Below, in pieces: positions 34,776 through 46,467 of a stretch of 64,000 nt of DNA. The DNA lies in NCBI GenBank assembly GCA_029448655.1, contig JACCLO010000018.1, positions 248,001 through 312,000 on the forward strand, in the 5' to 3' direction. The notes below the pieces were generated by a model that was given only the letters and a program-made list of their open reading frames with translations, was not told the origin of the DNA and did not search any database. Every line of letters begins with the position of its first letter. The stretch's first letter is position 1. Origin of the DNA: Wolfiporia cocos (Eukaryota > Basidiomycota > Agaricomycetes > Polyporales > Phaeolaceae). The position numbers and the translations under genes are program-made.

Positions 34776-37634
34776 ATGTTCCTCGCTGGATCTGGTGGGA
34801 CAGGTAAATCCCGTGTGATCAATGCTTTGAAAGATTTTTTTGAGAGTACTAGACAGGCTCGGCGCTTTAGATTAGCTTCATTTACCGGTGTTGCTGCTCG
34901 CAATATCAATGGTGTTACCCTCCACTCAGCTTTATCACTGGACTCAAGGAAAAAAACAAAAACAGCTAGACTGAGTGCCCGAAATGAAATGATGGCTACC
35001 TGGCAAGGAGTAGATTACTTATTCATTGATGAGGTTTCGATGATTGGATGTAATCTCCTGGCTCAAGTGAGTGAAGCGCTTTCTGAAGCTAAAGGTAACT
35101 CAACAGCATTCGGAGGTATTAATGTCATACTGGCCGGTGACTTTGCACAGCTGCCACCGGTTGGGGAGCAACGTTTATATGCACATATAAATACGTCTTC
35201 GCCTTCAATGGCAGCTTCGAAGCGTGGCCAGCAGACAATCTTCGGAAAATTATTGTGGCTCTCGTTTAACACTGTTGTAGTTTTAAATGAGCAAATGCGT
35301 CAGTCGGGCGTGCACAACCTCAGTTTTGTGCAGCTGTTAGAACGCTTAAGAGAAGGGAAATGTACTGATGACGATTACAGCATCTTGAACTCACGCTTGC
35401 TACAGAATGCCCACACCGATCTCAGTGAGGCATGGGGTGAAGCTCCTGTCATAGTGTATGATAATGCAACTGAAGATGCTCTAAATGTGCTGGCTGTACA
35501 CGCATTTGCAAGAAAAACTGGAAGGCCACTGCATTGGTATTACTCTACAGATTATCATGGTGGGCAGGTTCTCACAGATCCTGAGCTTGTCGAGCATCTA
35601 GGATCACTTAATTCCTCACAGACTAAACAAAGACTGGGGCGAATGCCTTTGGTGATTGGTATGCGTGTCATGGTAGCTCAGAATTATGATGTGGCAGGTG
35701 GACTTGTAAATGGTAGTGTGGGAATTTTAACAAAAATTCACTACACCGTCGACAATAGTGGTAGACGTCATCTCAAATCCTGCATCGTGAAATTTGGGGA
35801 CATCACGGCGGAGTGCATGCCAGGAATGGAAGAAGGACATTATCCTATTCTAGAATAGTGTTGCCGAAGTTCAGTTCAGAACCAAGGTTCAGAACCTGAA
35901 CCACCTGAACCGAACCTAGGTTCAGGTTCAGTCCAGGTCCGGTTCAGGGTAGGATGTCAAGGTTCGGTTCTTGGTTCAGGGGTGCCATTGGTACCCTTGA
36001 ACCAGGTTCGAACTGGACTGAACCTTGAACCACTTAGCATTGACATATTCTTGGTAGCTACTGGTGGATAAGTATCAATTACAATTATGGCCTTGCCATC
36101 CTTGCTATAGTATTGTTGTAGTAAGTCATGGATAACTGGCTTCACAATGGCAAGCATCAGCACTCATATACTCCAGTCTCCCACTATGGCAAGAGCTCAA
36201 CCCTGTGTTGGAGTTACTGTGCTTTCTGTGGCACTGGGCTGCATTCACTGTTGCAAATCAGGTTCTGTGGCCAACATGAGGGTGTGTGGCCCTTGCATGC
36301 ATAGTGACAAGGCAAGCTAGTGGGTAGTAGTTTCATCTGTAGCTGCATTAAGCTGGGTGTGAGCATTGTGGCTCCCCAGCAGTTTGTACCCTATGACACG
36401 GTTTGACTATCCTACATTAGAGATTCACCCTCATGGCCAGCAAATTTCTACATTCACTGCTGTTAGATGAAGTAGAAAATGTAGATATAATGTTTTACTT
36501 TGTATCCATGATCCTACTGTAGGTTATATACAGAGCTGTCTAATAAGGTTTGTTATTGAGCTTTGCCTCAGGCTAATTCACACCCATTCTGCTCATGGAA
36601 TCTGATTACTGAACTGCTCAAAATAGCTGCCTTGAGTGATTATTGTGCATCAACAAATTATGTTTTACCACTCTGAAGAAGACTAAGAACCACTTCAGAA
36701 TGCAGCAGCCCAATAGACACCAAATGGATACTTGAGGCACTGCAAATCTTGAAGTGTAGTTATTCTAGTGGATTCAATATTGCTGGAGATGAGGTATACG
36801 ATTGGTATACATAGAAAGGTACCCAGATTTGGTGTCCAAAATATTATATTCACACACTATAAAAGCAAGTGACTTAGCGGTCCGAACCTAGTTCGAACCT
36901 TGAACTGAACCTGCTGAACCGGTTCAGCAGGTTCAGTCCAGGTTCAGGTTCAGGTTCAAGCTCCCTGCAGTCGGTTCGGTTCTGGGTTCAGCCCCAGACC
37001 CCCCTGAACCTGAACCGAACTGAACTTCGGCAACACTATTCTAGAAGATTCTACAGAACTAAAACTCACTCACCCCCATTCGCACAGGTCTTGTACTATA
37101 CGCCGTGTGCAGGTTCCCATATTGCCTGCATATGCCATAACATCTCACAAGTCACAGGGACAAACTTTGAACCATGTCGTAGTTGATTTGCAATCTTGTC
37201 ACGGCACAGAATCTCCCTACGTCATGATATTGCGTGCGACTTCTCTCCATGGGATATTGATTCTAAGACCATTTGATCGATCAAAAATTTCATGTCGCCA
37301 ATCTCAGGGCATGCGTAAAGAGAATGTTCGCCTACAGAGACTTCGTTTGCAGACTATCGTGCATTATGGCACTAATAGAGAGAGAGCATCTGCCTCTGCA
37401 GAGCTCAATGCTCTGCAGGACACCCAAGAGTCTGTCTGTGACCAATGGTACATTCCGACAATACATAGTGACCAACTGGTCGTGTTGGAACGACTACAGA
37501 CATCATCTATAAGCACACAGCGCCAACGTATACTAAAGCGGAAAATGCGCCATGATGTGCGCAACATCGATAACATTTACAATTCACCCGTTGATGGTAA
37601 CTTTGATCTTACCTATGCGCTTTTCTTGCACTGA
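34776..37634 (+). pseudogene. Helitron helicase (Pif1-like) split by a hAT element
   Basis: The 5' part (to 35855) has Walker A GSGGTGKSRVINAL, the phosphate-sensing GVAARNINGVTLHS, Walker B LFIDEVSMIG, motif III LAGDFAQLPPVG and VVLNEQMRQ. The 3' part (from 37047) has the last motifs, ITSHKSQGQTLNHVVVDL, and ends at 37634 after a variable tail. The element plus one target copy is 1,191 bp, exactly 397 codons, and the frame matches on both sides. Upstream, a frame change near 34,700 separates it from Rep. Pif1-like helicases unwind the displaced strand during Helitron transposition. Confidence 0.88.
35856..37038 (-). mobile_element. Non-autonomous hAT element, copy 3 (1,183 bp, diverged)
   Basis: Same termini as the 1,739-bp copies (TAGTGTTGCCGAAGTTCAG ... 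CTTCGGCAACACTA), and a perfect target duplication ttctagaa (35848-35855 and 37039-37046), itself palindromic. The interior is shorter and partly different from its sisters: it lacks several hundred bp and has its own segment around 36,240-36,450. Confidence 0.93.
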
Positions 37635-39229
37635 TTACCTATTTTCACAGAAGCACCTGTTCTCAAGCGACCAAGGCTTGTCAAAAGCACTAGACAATAA
37701 TGCTATCGCGTTCTGGTTCGTCAAATTCAGATCAATGTATAACATCACACTGATCTGGCACCTGAAGAATCAGTAATGGCATTGAAATTGACCCCCACCG
37801 CACCAAACTCACACCTGCTGCTGTACTTCCCCCATCTTAAAAGACTTCATGTGAGTACCTGCTTCCTAATGCCTCCCGACCACCAAACATCTCATGTTGG
37901 CGGTACAGTATTTGTGGCATCTGACGTTCAGCTAGATCAAGTACCTCACTGTCATTCTCCGACAAATCCTTCATGGCCTTGCTGACAGACTCTTCACTGA
38001 ATATAATCTTCAAGTGGATAATGGACTCCATTACATATCCCCTACCGGCTGTGCATAAGCATGGGCAAAGGAGGACAGCTATATCGCCGATGAGCACCAC
38101 TGCAGCAGCACATTCACGGGGATAGTCGAACCCTTTGACTTGTATGTGGAGATGTGATAAGTCCTATGACGTATGGCAAAAGCTTGACATCGTCTTGCCT
38201 GAAACGATACCCATACCTGTGCTCTTGCCATTTCAAGCTGCATCTATTTCTGGAAGTTGAAGCCCAATATGGACTTCCTCTCCTTCGTTCGTGCCTTACT
38301 CAGACCTCACTTTCATCGCACTGCCCATCCAGCCACTTCCCGACATGTCACCTAGGGTTCGTGAGTGTTTTTGTACTTGTTTTCCACAATGCTCAATCTG
38401 CATTTCAATGTCAGCTCAAATCAGTTGTCGGCATGTTCTTCCCCTCAGACGAAACAGCTCGACGATGCCACGTCAACGCTCACTGTTATTCAATCAATGG
38501 CTCTCTCGAGATTCCACTTTTAGAAGACATTCTACAAGGTGGCAACATCCAGAAGAACACCGTCTGTATTTACAACCCATCTTTCCGAGGCGGCCAGGCC
38601 CACTAAGTTGTTCTATACTACATCCTTCATCCTCACTCCCCTGAGCCAAACAAGGCGATTGCCTCTGTGGATCCCAACACAGATTTCCGTGGAGTTATCG
38701 TCGCCCTATGCAAGGGTGCCCTGCACAGGAAGACTTTCGTGAACATGAGATCTTCCGACTACTGCATTCTTCAACATGCGGTTGTACAGTGTGTCAGCCT
38801 CATGGTTGTGTTCGCTTGAACTAACGAATTCTCTCGAACAATCTAGGTTCATACATGATGCACTTAGAGAACAACCTGTATAATACTATTTACGACGCTC
38901 GTTGTCGTTTGTTGTTTGTTCCTCAGCCCTGCCGATTTAGAGCTACTGGCGATTGCAAAATTTTTGGATGAATGCCTCCTAAGTGGATCCTTTCCGAAAA
39001 GAGAATCGGTAAGTTCATATTTGTATACGCCCGAGTCAGACCGAAAATTTAATGCGATGACAGATATCCGCTTTTCCCGCCCGGCAGCATCTATAAAAGG
39101 ACGCTCGATTTTGCTCCTTTCTCCATTGACCGCCCCCCCCCCTCCTTCGCTGCAATACCTTCCACGACTGGCGACACTTCTTACTCCTTTGGAGATTTTG
39201 AACTTGAGCTTAACAGTCCTTCGACTCCC
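37635..39229. other. Region after the Helitron helicase, no firm gene
   Basis: The first 200 bp may hold the tail and 3' end of the Helitron. A reverse-strand frame at 37837-38100 (ESVSKAMKDLSENDSEVLDL) and a plus-strand frame at 38154-38606 look somewhat protein-like but match nothing I know. From about 38,900 the sequence is the promoter side of the next gene. Confidence 0.4.
39092..39099 (+). promoter_or_regulatory. TATA box of the gene at 39,230
   Basis: tataaaag lies about 130 nt upstream of the start codon and is followed by a pyrimidine-rich stretch with a run of nine C. Confidence 0.55.
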
Positions 39230-40634
39230 ATGAGCGACCTAACCGACCTCGATGTGCTTATCCAACCTCCTAACTCGTCTTTCACCGAAAACGTGATCAT
39301 GGCTCCGATCAACGAGGAAAGCAAAGGAGAGGAGGAAGAGAATGTGTGGGTGAGCATTGGTAACCAAATCAAAGCGATGGGAAGCTGTGCATTGGCTGCA
39401 GTGTCATACCCAGAAGAGTTCATGCGTGTGACCACGAACCTCGGCCATTACAAGTGGGCTCCACACAATGATCCCAACGGCGATGTCAACGTCGTCCTCT
39501 TTGGTCAAGTAATGCCACGTTCTTACGGGACCGACCTCTCCGCCAAAGGAACTTTCAAAACTGGCACGGACTCCAAGGCAAGCAAATGGTCCATCCACAT
39601 GCTACTCAATGCTGATATCTACCACAGGTTATTACCGATGACGTTACTGTCCGAAATCTGCTGGTCCTTGGCAGGCCGACAAATGCTCCGCCTGACATTG
39701 GCATGCTATTTGATGATCAGATTGGGACGTTGAACGAGATACATATGTTTGACGAGAATGAAGAGGCAAATGACACCAAAGTAAGTGATACTTTTTGCCG
39801 CTCAATCAATGACTTCCGCTGACAGGTTCACAGCAGGTGTTTGCCTCAGAATGGCTGAGATGCACAAAGACAGACCCTAGTGCGCCAGGTGATCTAATAG
39901 CAGTACATTCGGACCGCAAATACATCGTATGTCTCAATCTCATTTCGTTGTCACTTGCTTCCGAGATTCATCATTTTTTAGATTCCTAACTCTGGCGTAT
40001 CGCCTAACAAAGCAAATCGCGTAACAAAAAGAAGAACTGCAGCTGCAGAAGAGGTAGAGTCGGTGGACGGAACTAAACCAACGGGTACGTCGTACAACCC
40101 ATAGCACGACTGCTCATGTTAATACCTTCTTTAGGTGACCAGATCTCGTTGAATGCGACATACGCCCCTGATTTGCTTGAAGACCATCACAGACCTCTGT
40201 TTGCGCACGTTCATGCTTGGCTACAGCAGCTCGATTGGTGTGACGTCAAAGAGAACCTGATTCCTCCCTGGGACATGTATGACAAACTTCGTCCTGGAAC
40301 GATTGTACTTGTCAACGCAACCCTACACTGTTGGGTTTTCTCCGATGGGCCGAAGAATTCCGAAAATTCAATCATGAGCCGGACTCGCACACCCATTGTC
40401 CGAAAGGTATGCTTGCATCATCGAAAAACGCAAATTTGCTGACGACCATCCCATCTTCTCCATTAGACGTACCAGGTTATTGCAAAGAGTGTCCGGGTAC
40501 TTGTTGAATCAACCATGCCTGCCGAAAGGCCAATCATGCCACCTGTACCTCCAATCAAGCCGGCCGCTAACGACGCTCAGGTCGCATTCAAGAACTTTCG
40601 CATTTCACCCTCCAAACGCCAAAAGCTCTTATGA
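39230..40634 (+). CDS. Multi-exon gene of unknown function, parent family of the captured segment
   Basis: The start codon at 39230 opens MSDLTDLDVLIQPPNSS, followed by VWVSIGNQIKAMGSCALAAV and NLGHYKWAPHNDPNGDVNVV. Further exons encode VRNLLVLGRPTNAPPDIGM, then a Lys/Arg-rich patch (VTKRRTAAAEE), then the conserved segment LLEDHHRPLFAHVHAWLQQL and LRPGTIVLVNATLHCWVFSD. The end is KNFRISPSKRQKLL before TGA 40632-40634. Introns are short GT-AG; the first one is probably 39510-39627 but is open in one frame, so retention is possible. The basic C-terminus (SPSKRQK) could be a nuclear signal. aataaa follows at 40673. No domain is recognised. A 3' fragment of the same family is present in the small Helitron at 8.3-8.8 kb. 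Confidence 0.6.
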
Positions 40635-40680
40635 TCATGTAGCCAACACCTACATTGGCCCACGATCTCGGCAATAAAGT

Positions 40681-41615
40681 TTGTAGCTACGTGTAGCGTA
40701 TACGATAACTCTCTACTCATTCATATGCTCTCTGTCCCTTCTGTGTGTCCTTCCTGCTCAAACTTCACATTGACGACCGTCACACAATGCACTTATAAAC
40801 CCTTCCTCCACAAGGAGTACGCTGAGCAGGGTTTAAGTGTGGCAGGTCATGCAGCGCACGACATGTATCTCGCGTATTTACTGTCTACTCATGCTATTTC
40901 TTCGTACGCCCCGCGCCCCTCGTCGCACGCGGTGCGCGCTTCTGTGTGCCAATCGCATCAGATGCACGAGTCCGCCCACCCGGTAGCCCCTACATCTCCT
41001 GCGTCTATTTCCTAATAATGCCGGCCTTTTCAACTTTTCAACACGCACAGCGCGCTGCATCCCCGCTTCTTATGGACCGTCGCCGCGACGACAACCTCGG
41101 AGGACCTACCGTGAAAGGTCACAGGCACTAGGGGTTAATGGGCGCTAGCGGATGGGCGCTTGAATATCGCACACAGACTGATTAAGTCTCCGCTGTGGGT
41201 ATCAACTATGCCTTATATAAGGTTGGACATAGTATCCGGTCACTTATGGGCACACTAGCATTTCTACGAAAACTGTATAAACTGTGATGGTAGGTGGAAA
41301 AAAATGTTTGCGCTCACACAGAATCGAACTATCGTCAATCAGTACATCATGTGCAGCTGAACATAGATGCATACTGGTGTCCAGGGTTCCGTGCTGACAA
41401 ACCAGTGCGCCGACGCGCGGCATAGGTGGCGCTGGGCATTTATGATCCATACCCTTAACCCATTCCATAGCTCTGCATGCGTGCCGAAAGATTTGCGACC
41501 CACAAACGTAGCGGGTCATGCCAGAACCGGCGCTACTTCATTTCAAGCGTAAGTCATCCTTCGCGGGGATATTTAGATGTAGTCTCGTTCCCAGCCCTTG
41601 CACGTGGCTGCTGGC
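40681..41615. other. No gene recognised
   Basis: It follows the polyadenylation signal. A 96-codon frame at 40725-41015 and a 91-codon reverse frame at 41244-41519 lack recognisable features. Confidence 0.45.
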
Positions 41616-41742
41616 GCTCGGGAGAACCCGAGCGGAGTGCGAAAAACATACAAGCAGCAAGCAGCTTATACCAGTGGCGCCTGCAATATGTTTTTCGCAC
41701 TCAGCCCGGACATGTCCGGGCTGCAGGCGCCACAGGTATAAG
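41616..41742. repeat. Cluster of interleaved inverted repeats
   Basis: Four inverted repeats lie in 127 bp. A palindrome gctcggg/cccgagc is at 41616-41633. A 16-bp pair starting gagtgcgaaaaac is at 41635-41650 and 41687-41702. A 21-bp pair starting cttatacc is at 41665-41685 and 41722-41742 with one mismatch. A perfect 20-bp palindrome agcccggacatgtccgggct is at 41703-41722. The two long pairs cross each other, so both cannot form as simple nested hairpins. Confidence 0.9.
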
Positions 41743-41978
41743 GTCTGGAACCGAGACTAATTTAGATGGCACTCAAGCACGTTGTTGACAGACGATCAGT
41801 CCTGGTCATCTTCGATCGTAGTCCGAGCTCATTAAACATCGTCACATTGATGGCATTCGTTCGGCCCCACAGTCGGAGCCAGCCTCCCTATTGAAGAACT
41901 TAGATACAGCGAGTCTTCTCAGCAACCATAGCGACTACAGCCCCTTGCTCCCTATCCATTGCAGTCTGATGTTCGATC

Positions 41979-42618
41979 TAGTGATGTGCCAGGCCCGGCC
42001 CGGCTCAAAAGCCCCGGCTTTGGCCCGGCTTTGGACGGCCTTGGCTTTTCAAAACCTCAGGCCGGGCCCCCATTGACGGCCCACGGCTTGGCCCGGCCCG
42101 GCCTGGGGCTTGCCCGGGGCCTGGCACTATGAGGATGATCATCACTGTAGCCACACAAACTCATAACGTACCTTCTCCAACTACCTTCTGACAAAGCCAA
42201 GCTCCAGTATCTTCAGCAATTAGTGAATCATAGTGTGAAATCATCATTTCACCGGCACGGTGCTCTGTGGCGCGCCTTCCAAATGGGGCATCGTATAGGC
42301 GCCCAAAAGTGAGCGACAGGCTTCAGCACCAAGAATTCAGTCCATGGGACTATCCTCTTGCTTGAATTTAAGAATATAGACATACTTCATTGGAATATAG
42401 CATACTGCTACTATATATATCCTTATATCATAGTTACTAGACATTTTATCCGTTAGAGCTTTCAGGCCCGGGGCTCACGGCTTGGCCCGGCCCGGCTTGA
42501 GACACAAGCCGGGCCCTGGGCCGTCTCAAGCCGTGGTGTAGGGCCCGGCCTGGCCCGGCCTAAGTAGGGCTTGGCCCGGCCCGGCCTATGGCCCAAAGCC
42601 GGGCCTGGCACATCACTA
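41979..42618 (+). mobile_element. Short hAT-like element with GGCCCGG-rich ends, copy 1 (640 bp)
   Basis: It starts TAGTGATGTGCCAGGCCCGG and ends in the inverse, ...CCTGGCACATCACTA. The target duplication gttcgatc is perfect (41971-41978 and 42619-42626). About 140 bp at each end consists largely of ggcccggc words. The central 350 bp is AT-rich without a coding frame. A MITE-like non-autonomous hAT. Confidence 0.93.
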
Positions 42619-43437
42619 GTTCGATCTAAACAATGCTTCCCACTAGCCAACTTTGTTATGCGTGAGATTGCACTGTTCTTGGCGCTTCAGAAGAGCCAGC
42701 TGATTGTGCAGTCCTCGATATCCCGTTCCTGACTCGGCACGCCGCTGCGCCGTTCCGAATGAAATAGCTATAATCGCCCTGCCATCTTCTAGCTTGGCGT
42801 TGACAACGCAATGTTTCTGATTGGTACTTTTGGTGACCGATCGAGCTATGGCAGGAGCACATCACTTCTCGCTGCACAGCAACCCTACGGCCCTGGCAAT
42901 GATGACTGTCGGTATGCATTCCGGCTTGCTATGTATGGCGTTGAGAAATATCCAGGAGGAAGTGAAGCATGATATACGCTGTCTGTCAACCCATAGTTGC
43001 ATCAAGTCGATGGTCATATAACTGTTGCTGCAATTCCAGCTTCCGAACCCTTTCCAGCGCTATCTCTAGTATGGATTGTGACTGGAGGTCGTGGAATGGA
43101 GTGAAATTATGTAAGTATGGATGTAGCAAAAACAAGGCAGACTGACAAGGATCTGAGTGAGCGGGACCACAGGCGGCTACCCGCTCAACTCATGTCACTC
43201 GGATAGGGTCGTCTGACTGGTCTTCTGAGGTTCTACGTCAGCTTCTAAATAGTTAGCTTGGTAAGTCCTCCTCCTGTTCTGGCTAATGGATAGCCAGGAA
43301 TACACGGTATCGCAGACCTCGTATCGGCTTTTGCCTCAATAGCACGCCACTGTACTCAATTGAGTTGAGCATCCTTGCTTGTCATAAAGTGCGTTCACTT
43401 TCTTCCCCTGAATATCCTGTACGCACATACCCTCATA

Positions 43438-44891
43438 ATGGCCAACGAGGAAAGAGTCGTCCACCAGCCCATTCACCCTGATGTCGCAGAAAAGCTCGAT
43501 CCTGAGTATATTGCTTTCCATAACGCAACCACTGCATACACCATTCCTCTTTATCGACTCCTGCAGATAGATCCAGCTCTACTACTGGGATCGCATGTAG
43601 GCGGAGGTGCTGAGCCTCTGAAGGTTGGAAGTATCAGGGATATTTCCTTCAGCAAGTGCACCGCGCATGTATACACACCAGAGGGTTCTGCTCCTGCGAC
43701 AGGGTGGCCTGTTCTTCTGTTTTTCCATGGAGGCAAGGTTTTCGGTACAGGTGGTACTCGCATTACTCATGTACGGGCACAGGAGGGTGGACGATAGGTG
43801 GGCTGAACTCTCAACTTTCTTTTCTCACGAACGCATGCAAACGTGAGAACATCGAGACCATGATTCTTCTAGCAGTCACCCAAAAATAACGCATCATTTC
43901 CCTACGTATCACAGGAGCACAGTGTGTCGTGATCTCCGTGGATTACCGCCCCGTGCCAGAGAACCCATACCCAGCGGCTGTTGAAGATGCAGAAGAGGCG
44001 CTCCATTGGGTTTACCGGCACGGAGAATCCGAGTTGAACGCCGACATCAATAAAATCGCCGTCAGGGGCGGTTCTAGGTGTGCCACTACCTAGCTTCTCT
44101 GACTTTCTTAGTGTACTAATCTGCTCCCTCTTCCGACGCTTGGCAGTGGAGGTAATCTTGCCGCAGTGGTAGCGCTCAAGGCGGTGCTCGCAGAGCCTCC
44201 TGTTCCTCTGGTGTTACAGCTCTTGTTTGTCCCAGTGATCGACAATACAGCGACAACGTCTGGTGAAAAATACAAGTCGTGGACGGAGAACGCCAACACA
44301 ATTGCATTACCACCGGAGAGCATGCTGTGGTTCCGCGACAACTACTTGCTGAACCACGAAGATCGTTCCCCAATTTTTGTGCCAGATGAGGCGTTCAAGA
44401 AGGCACCAAAGACCTGGCTCGCAGTCATGGAGTTAGACATATTGAGAGACGAGGCGCTTGCATACGGCGAGAAATTACAAAAGGCTGGTGTTGAGGTAGA
44501 TGTGAAGTATTACAAGGGCGTTCCTCATCCTACCCATATCATGGACGGTGCGTAATCATCTTTGACAGAGACACGAGTCACTGACGAAGCATATGCTTTG
44601 TATTCTAGGGTAAGACATCAGTGCTGCGTAGTACTCATCCACTGACTTAGAAAATTCTTCAGTGTGATGCAAGTCGGGCGACAAATTATCTCTGATGCCG
44701 TGTATGCGTTAAACAATGCGTTCAGACATGATCGCTCATCTGCGTTGAACCGTGGATTGCGTGCACAGAGAGGTTGTATAAAGAACTGCATACGTTCTCG
44801 ATTTTGTATGAATTGTATAAAAATGAATAGCGACTTATGCGACTCGCCACCACTTCCGAAGCTTGTCACAGCAGGAAGTGAGGATTTCTAG
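43438..44891 (+). CDS. Alpha/beta hydrolase (HSL-like lipase/esterase)
   Basis: The start codon at 43438 opens MANEERVVHQPIHPDVAEKL. The oxyanion-hole motif HGGGW is created only by removing a GC-AG intron (43733-43782) and is followed by TIGGLNSQLSFLTNACKR. After a second intron come CVVISVDYRPVPENPYPAAV and the nucleophile region GGSSGGNLAAV, split by an intron. The acid residue is in MELDILRDE and the His in GVPHPTHIMDG. The C-terminal helix is VGRQIISDAVYALNNAF. The triad Ser/Asp/His is complete. Such enzymes hydrolyse short-chain esters and often occur in secondary metabolism or detoxification. The last splice event (44,550-44,665) is not resolved, and the tail after about 44,720 seems longer than usual, so the stop at 44891 is provisional. 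Confidence 0.75.
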
Positions 44892-45287
44892 AGCTTGTAA
44901 GGCAATATCCCACATGATGCTGTCCAATCTATGCGAATGTTGTAGCAGTGCGAGCAGGCATGATCCTAAATTCAATGTGAGTGGAGGCGCCATGGCGGTT
45001 GCAGTATAATTATTACCCTGCTTACTGATTGCAATATATAATTGGAATGAACGCAGGAGTTTTAGTGTATGGCGGTTCTACGGTGTTGAACAAGCCTGCG
45101 TGCAAGCTTCCATTGCCAGCTGCGCAGTGCACCGCCCGACATGCCGGCGTCGGTCGAACGGATTTTGATTTTGGTCGATGATCGCTACACTGTCTGGAAA
45201 TACCCCTGCTAAAGATTTCTTGAGCTGTGCGCAATGCATGAAGCTGCCGATTTTCTGACACCTCAGATTCTGACGGGATTCTGGACA

Positions 45288-46467
45288 TAGTGTTGCCGCG
45301 GTTCAGCTTGGCTTGGCTTGGCTCGGCTCCTGACAGCCTTAAACATTGAGCGCTACACGTAGCTTAGCTTGGCTCTCGAGGCAGCTTCGGCCTGAGCTGC
45401 GTCTAGCAGCTAGTACAGCGGCAGATTGCAATGGTGCGTTGCACAGCATGCCCATGGCTATCTGTATGTACGGATATACCTTTTGAAAAATAAAATTATA
45501 AATGTCTATGGTCCTGGACAAATCTGAGTACATGTACCAGCCGAGTTAGCAAGAATCCTTGAAGATTGATGGTGCGTCCTCAGCAATCTGCATTCCCTGC
45601 TCGTTCTTCATAATATATATAGTTGAAATAAGTTCATCATTAGGAATTATGTGTAGAATATGATTTTTTTACGATGATTGTATATGCTGCCAAATGTTAA
45701 GTGCTCTAATCTAAGTACTATGTGCAGCGACCTCCGCTAGAGGTTAGCGTTTGTCATGAAATAAGCATGCTTAGCAGCATTCATCGCATAGATATCTACT
45801 TGCTTAGGTAGAGTCGATCATGGGACCAAAGGTGTTATGCGATCTTCGAGAGCTGGTCAAGAGATAAAGGTCATAGTCAGTGGCATAGCAGTAACATTAG
45901 TGAGTGCTCATTCTCATATTATGATTGATATTTTGTTTAATCCCAAAGCATTGCTTGCATAGGTGCTGATGGCAACAGCTCCTTGACGGCAATCAATGAG
46001 TAGCATCACACAGAGAGCAGGCAATTGTGGCGCAAGTACATGTCCGATTTAGAATTAGCGCCCGGGCCATGGCTTAGCCTGAAGCCGAGCTAGTGTTGCT
46101 GTTGGCTCAGCTTGGTTCAGCTCTGCTTGGATTGTAAGACATGAGCGGCTCACAACTTCATGATTTGGTGCACATGGGCCGGCTCAGCTCAAGACAGCTC
46201 CGGCTCGAGCCGTGGCTCACAGCGTCTAGTGGCTGGCTATAGAACGAACAAGATATACAACACATACCACACGATAGCCAGCTCCAAATGGCATGTCATC
46301 TATATAGTGACCTAACCAAATTGATAAATTGTGCTTTTAACCCTGAAAAGCTATGATCAAGCCAGGTGTGCAGTTGAATATACTAACACTAACACTAACT
46401 TGTTGCACACTCCACTTGTACTTCCTGCAACGAGCTGTCAAGCTATCAGACGCACTCGCTGTGCCAG
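45288..46467. mobile_element. hAT-like element fragments with GCTTGGCT-type ends
   Basis: tagtgttgccgcggttcagc starts at 45288 and is followed by repeated cttggctt/gctcggct words. A second such start, tagtgttgctgttggctcagc, lies at 46,092. Matching right ends with duplications were not found, so these are truncated or nested pieces. No coding frame stands out. Confidence 0.5.

Larger units (their letters stand above)
28910..37634 (+). mobile_element. Helitron (Rep/helicase type), decayed, with hAT insertion
   Basis: The 5' end is set at about 28,910 because tcccgctacgtcagtag starts the similarity with the small Helitron at 9055. Coding parts in order are a spliced N-terminal ORF, a DUF6570-like segment, the Helitron-like N domain, the Rep HUH nuclease, and a Pif1-type helicase ending at 37634. 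Helitrons are copied by rolling-circle-like replication through Rep and helicase. The reading frame carries a TGA (30831), a TAA (34402), indels near 31,765, 31,985 and 34,700, and a 1,183-bp hAT insertion, so this copy is not autonomous. The 3' terminus was not found and may lie further downstream. Confidence 0.85.

Noticed and set aside
37837..38100. Reverse-strand frame of 87 codons as an independent gene
   Set aside because: Helical, charged and protein-like, but no start context, splice partner or family recognised.
41290..41400. Possible tRNA-like sequence on the reverse strand (agttcgattctg before a run of seven T)
   Set aside because: A B-box-like word is present but there is no A box and no cloverleaf pairing could be drawn.
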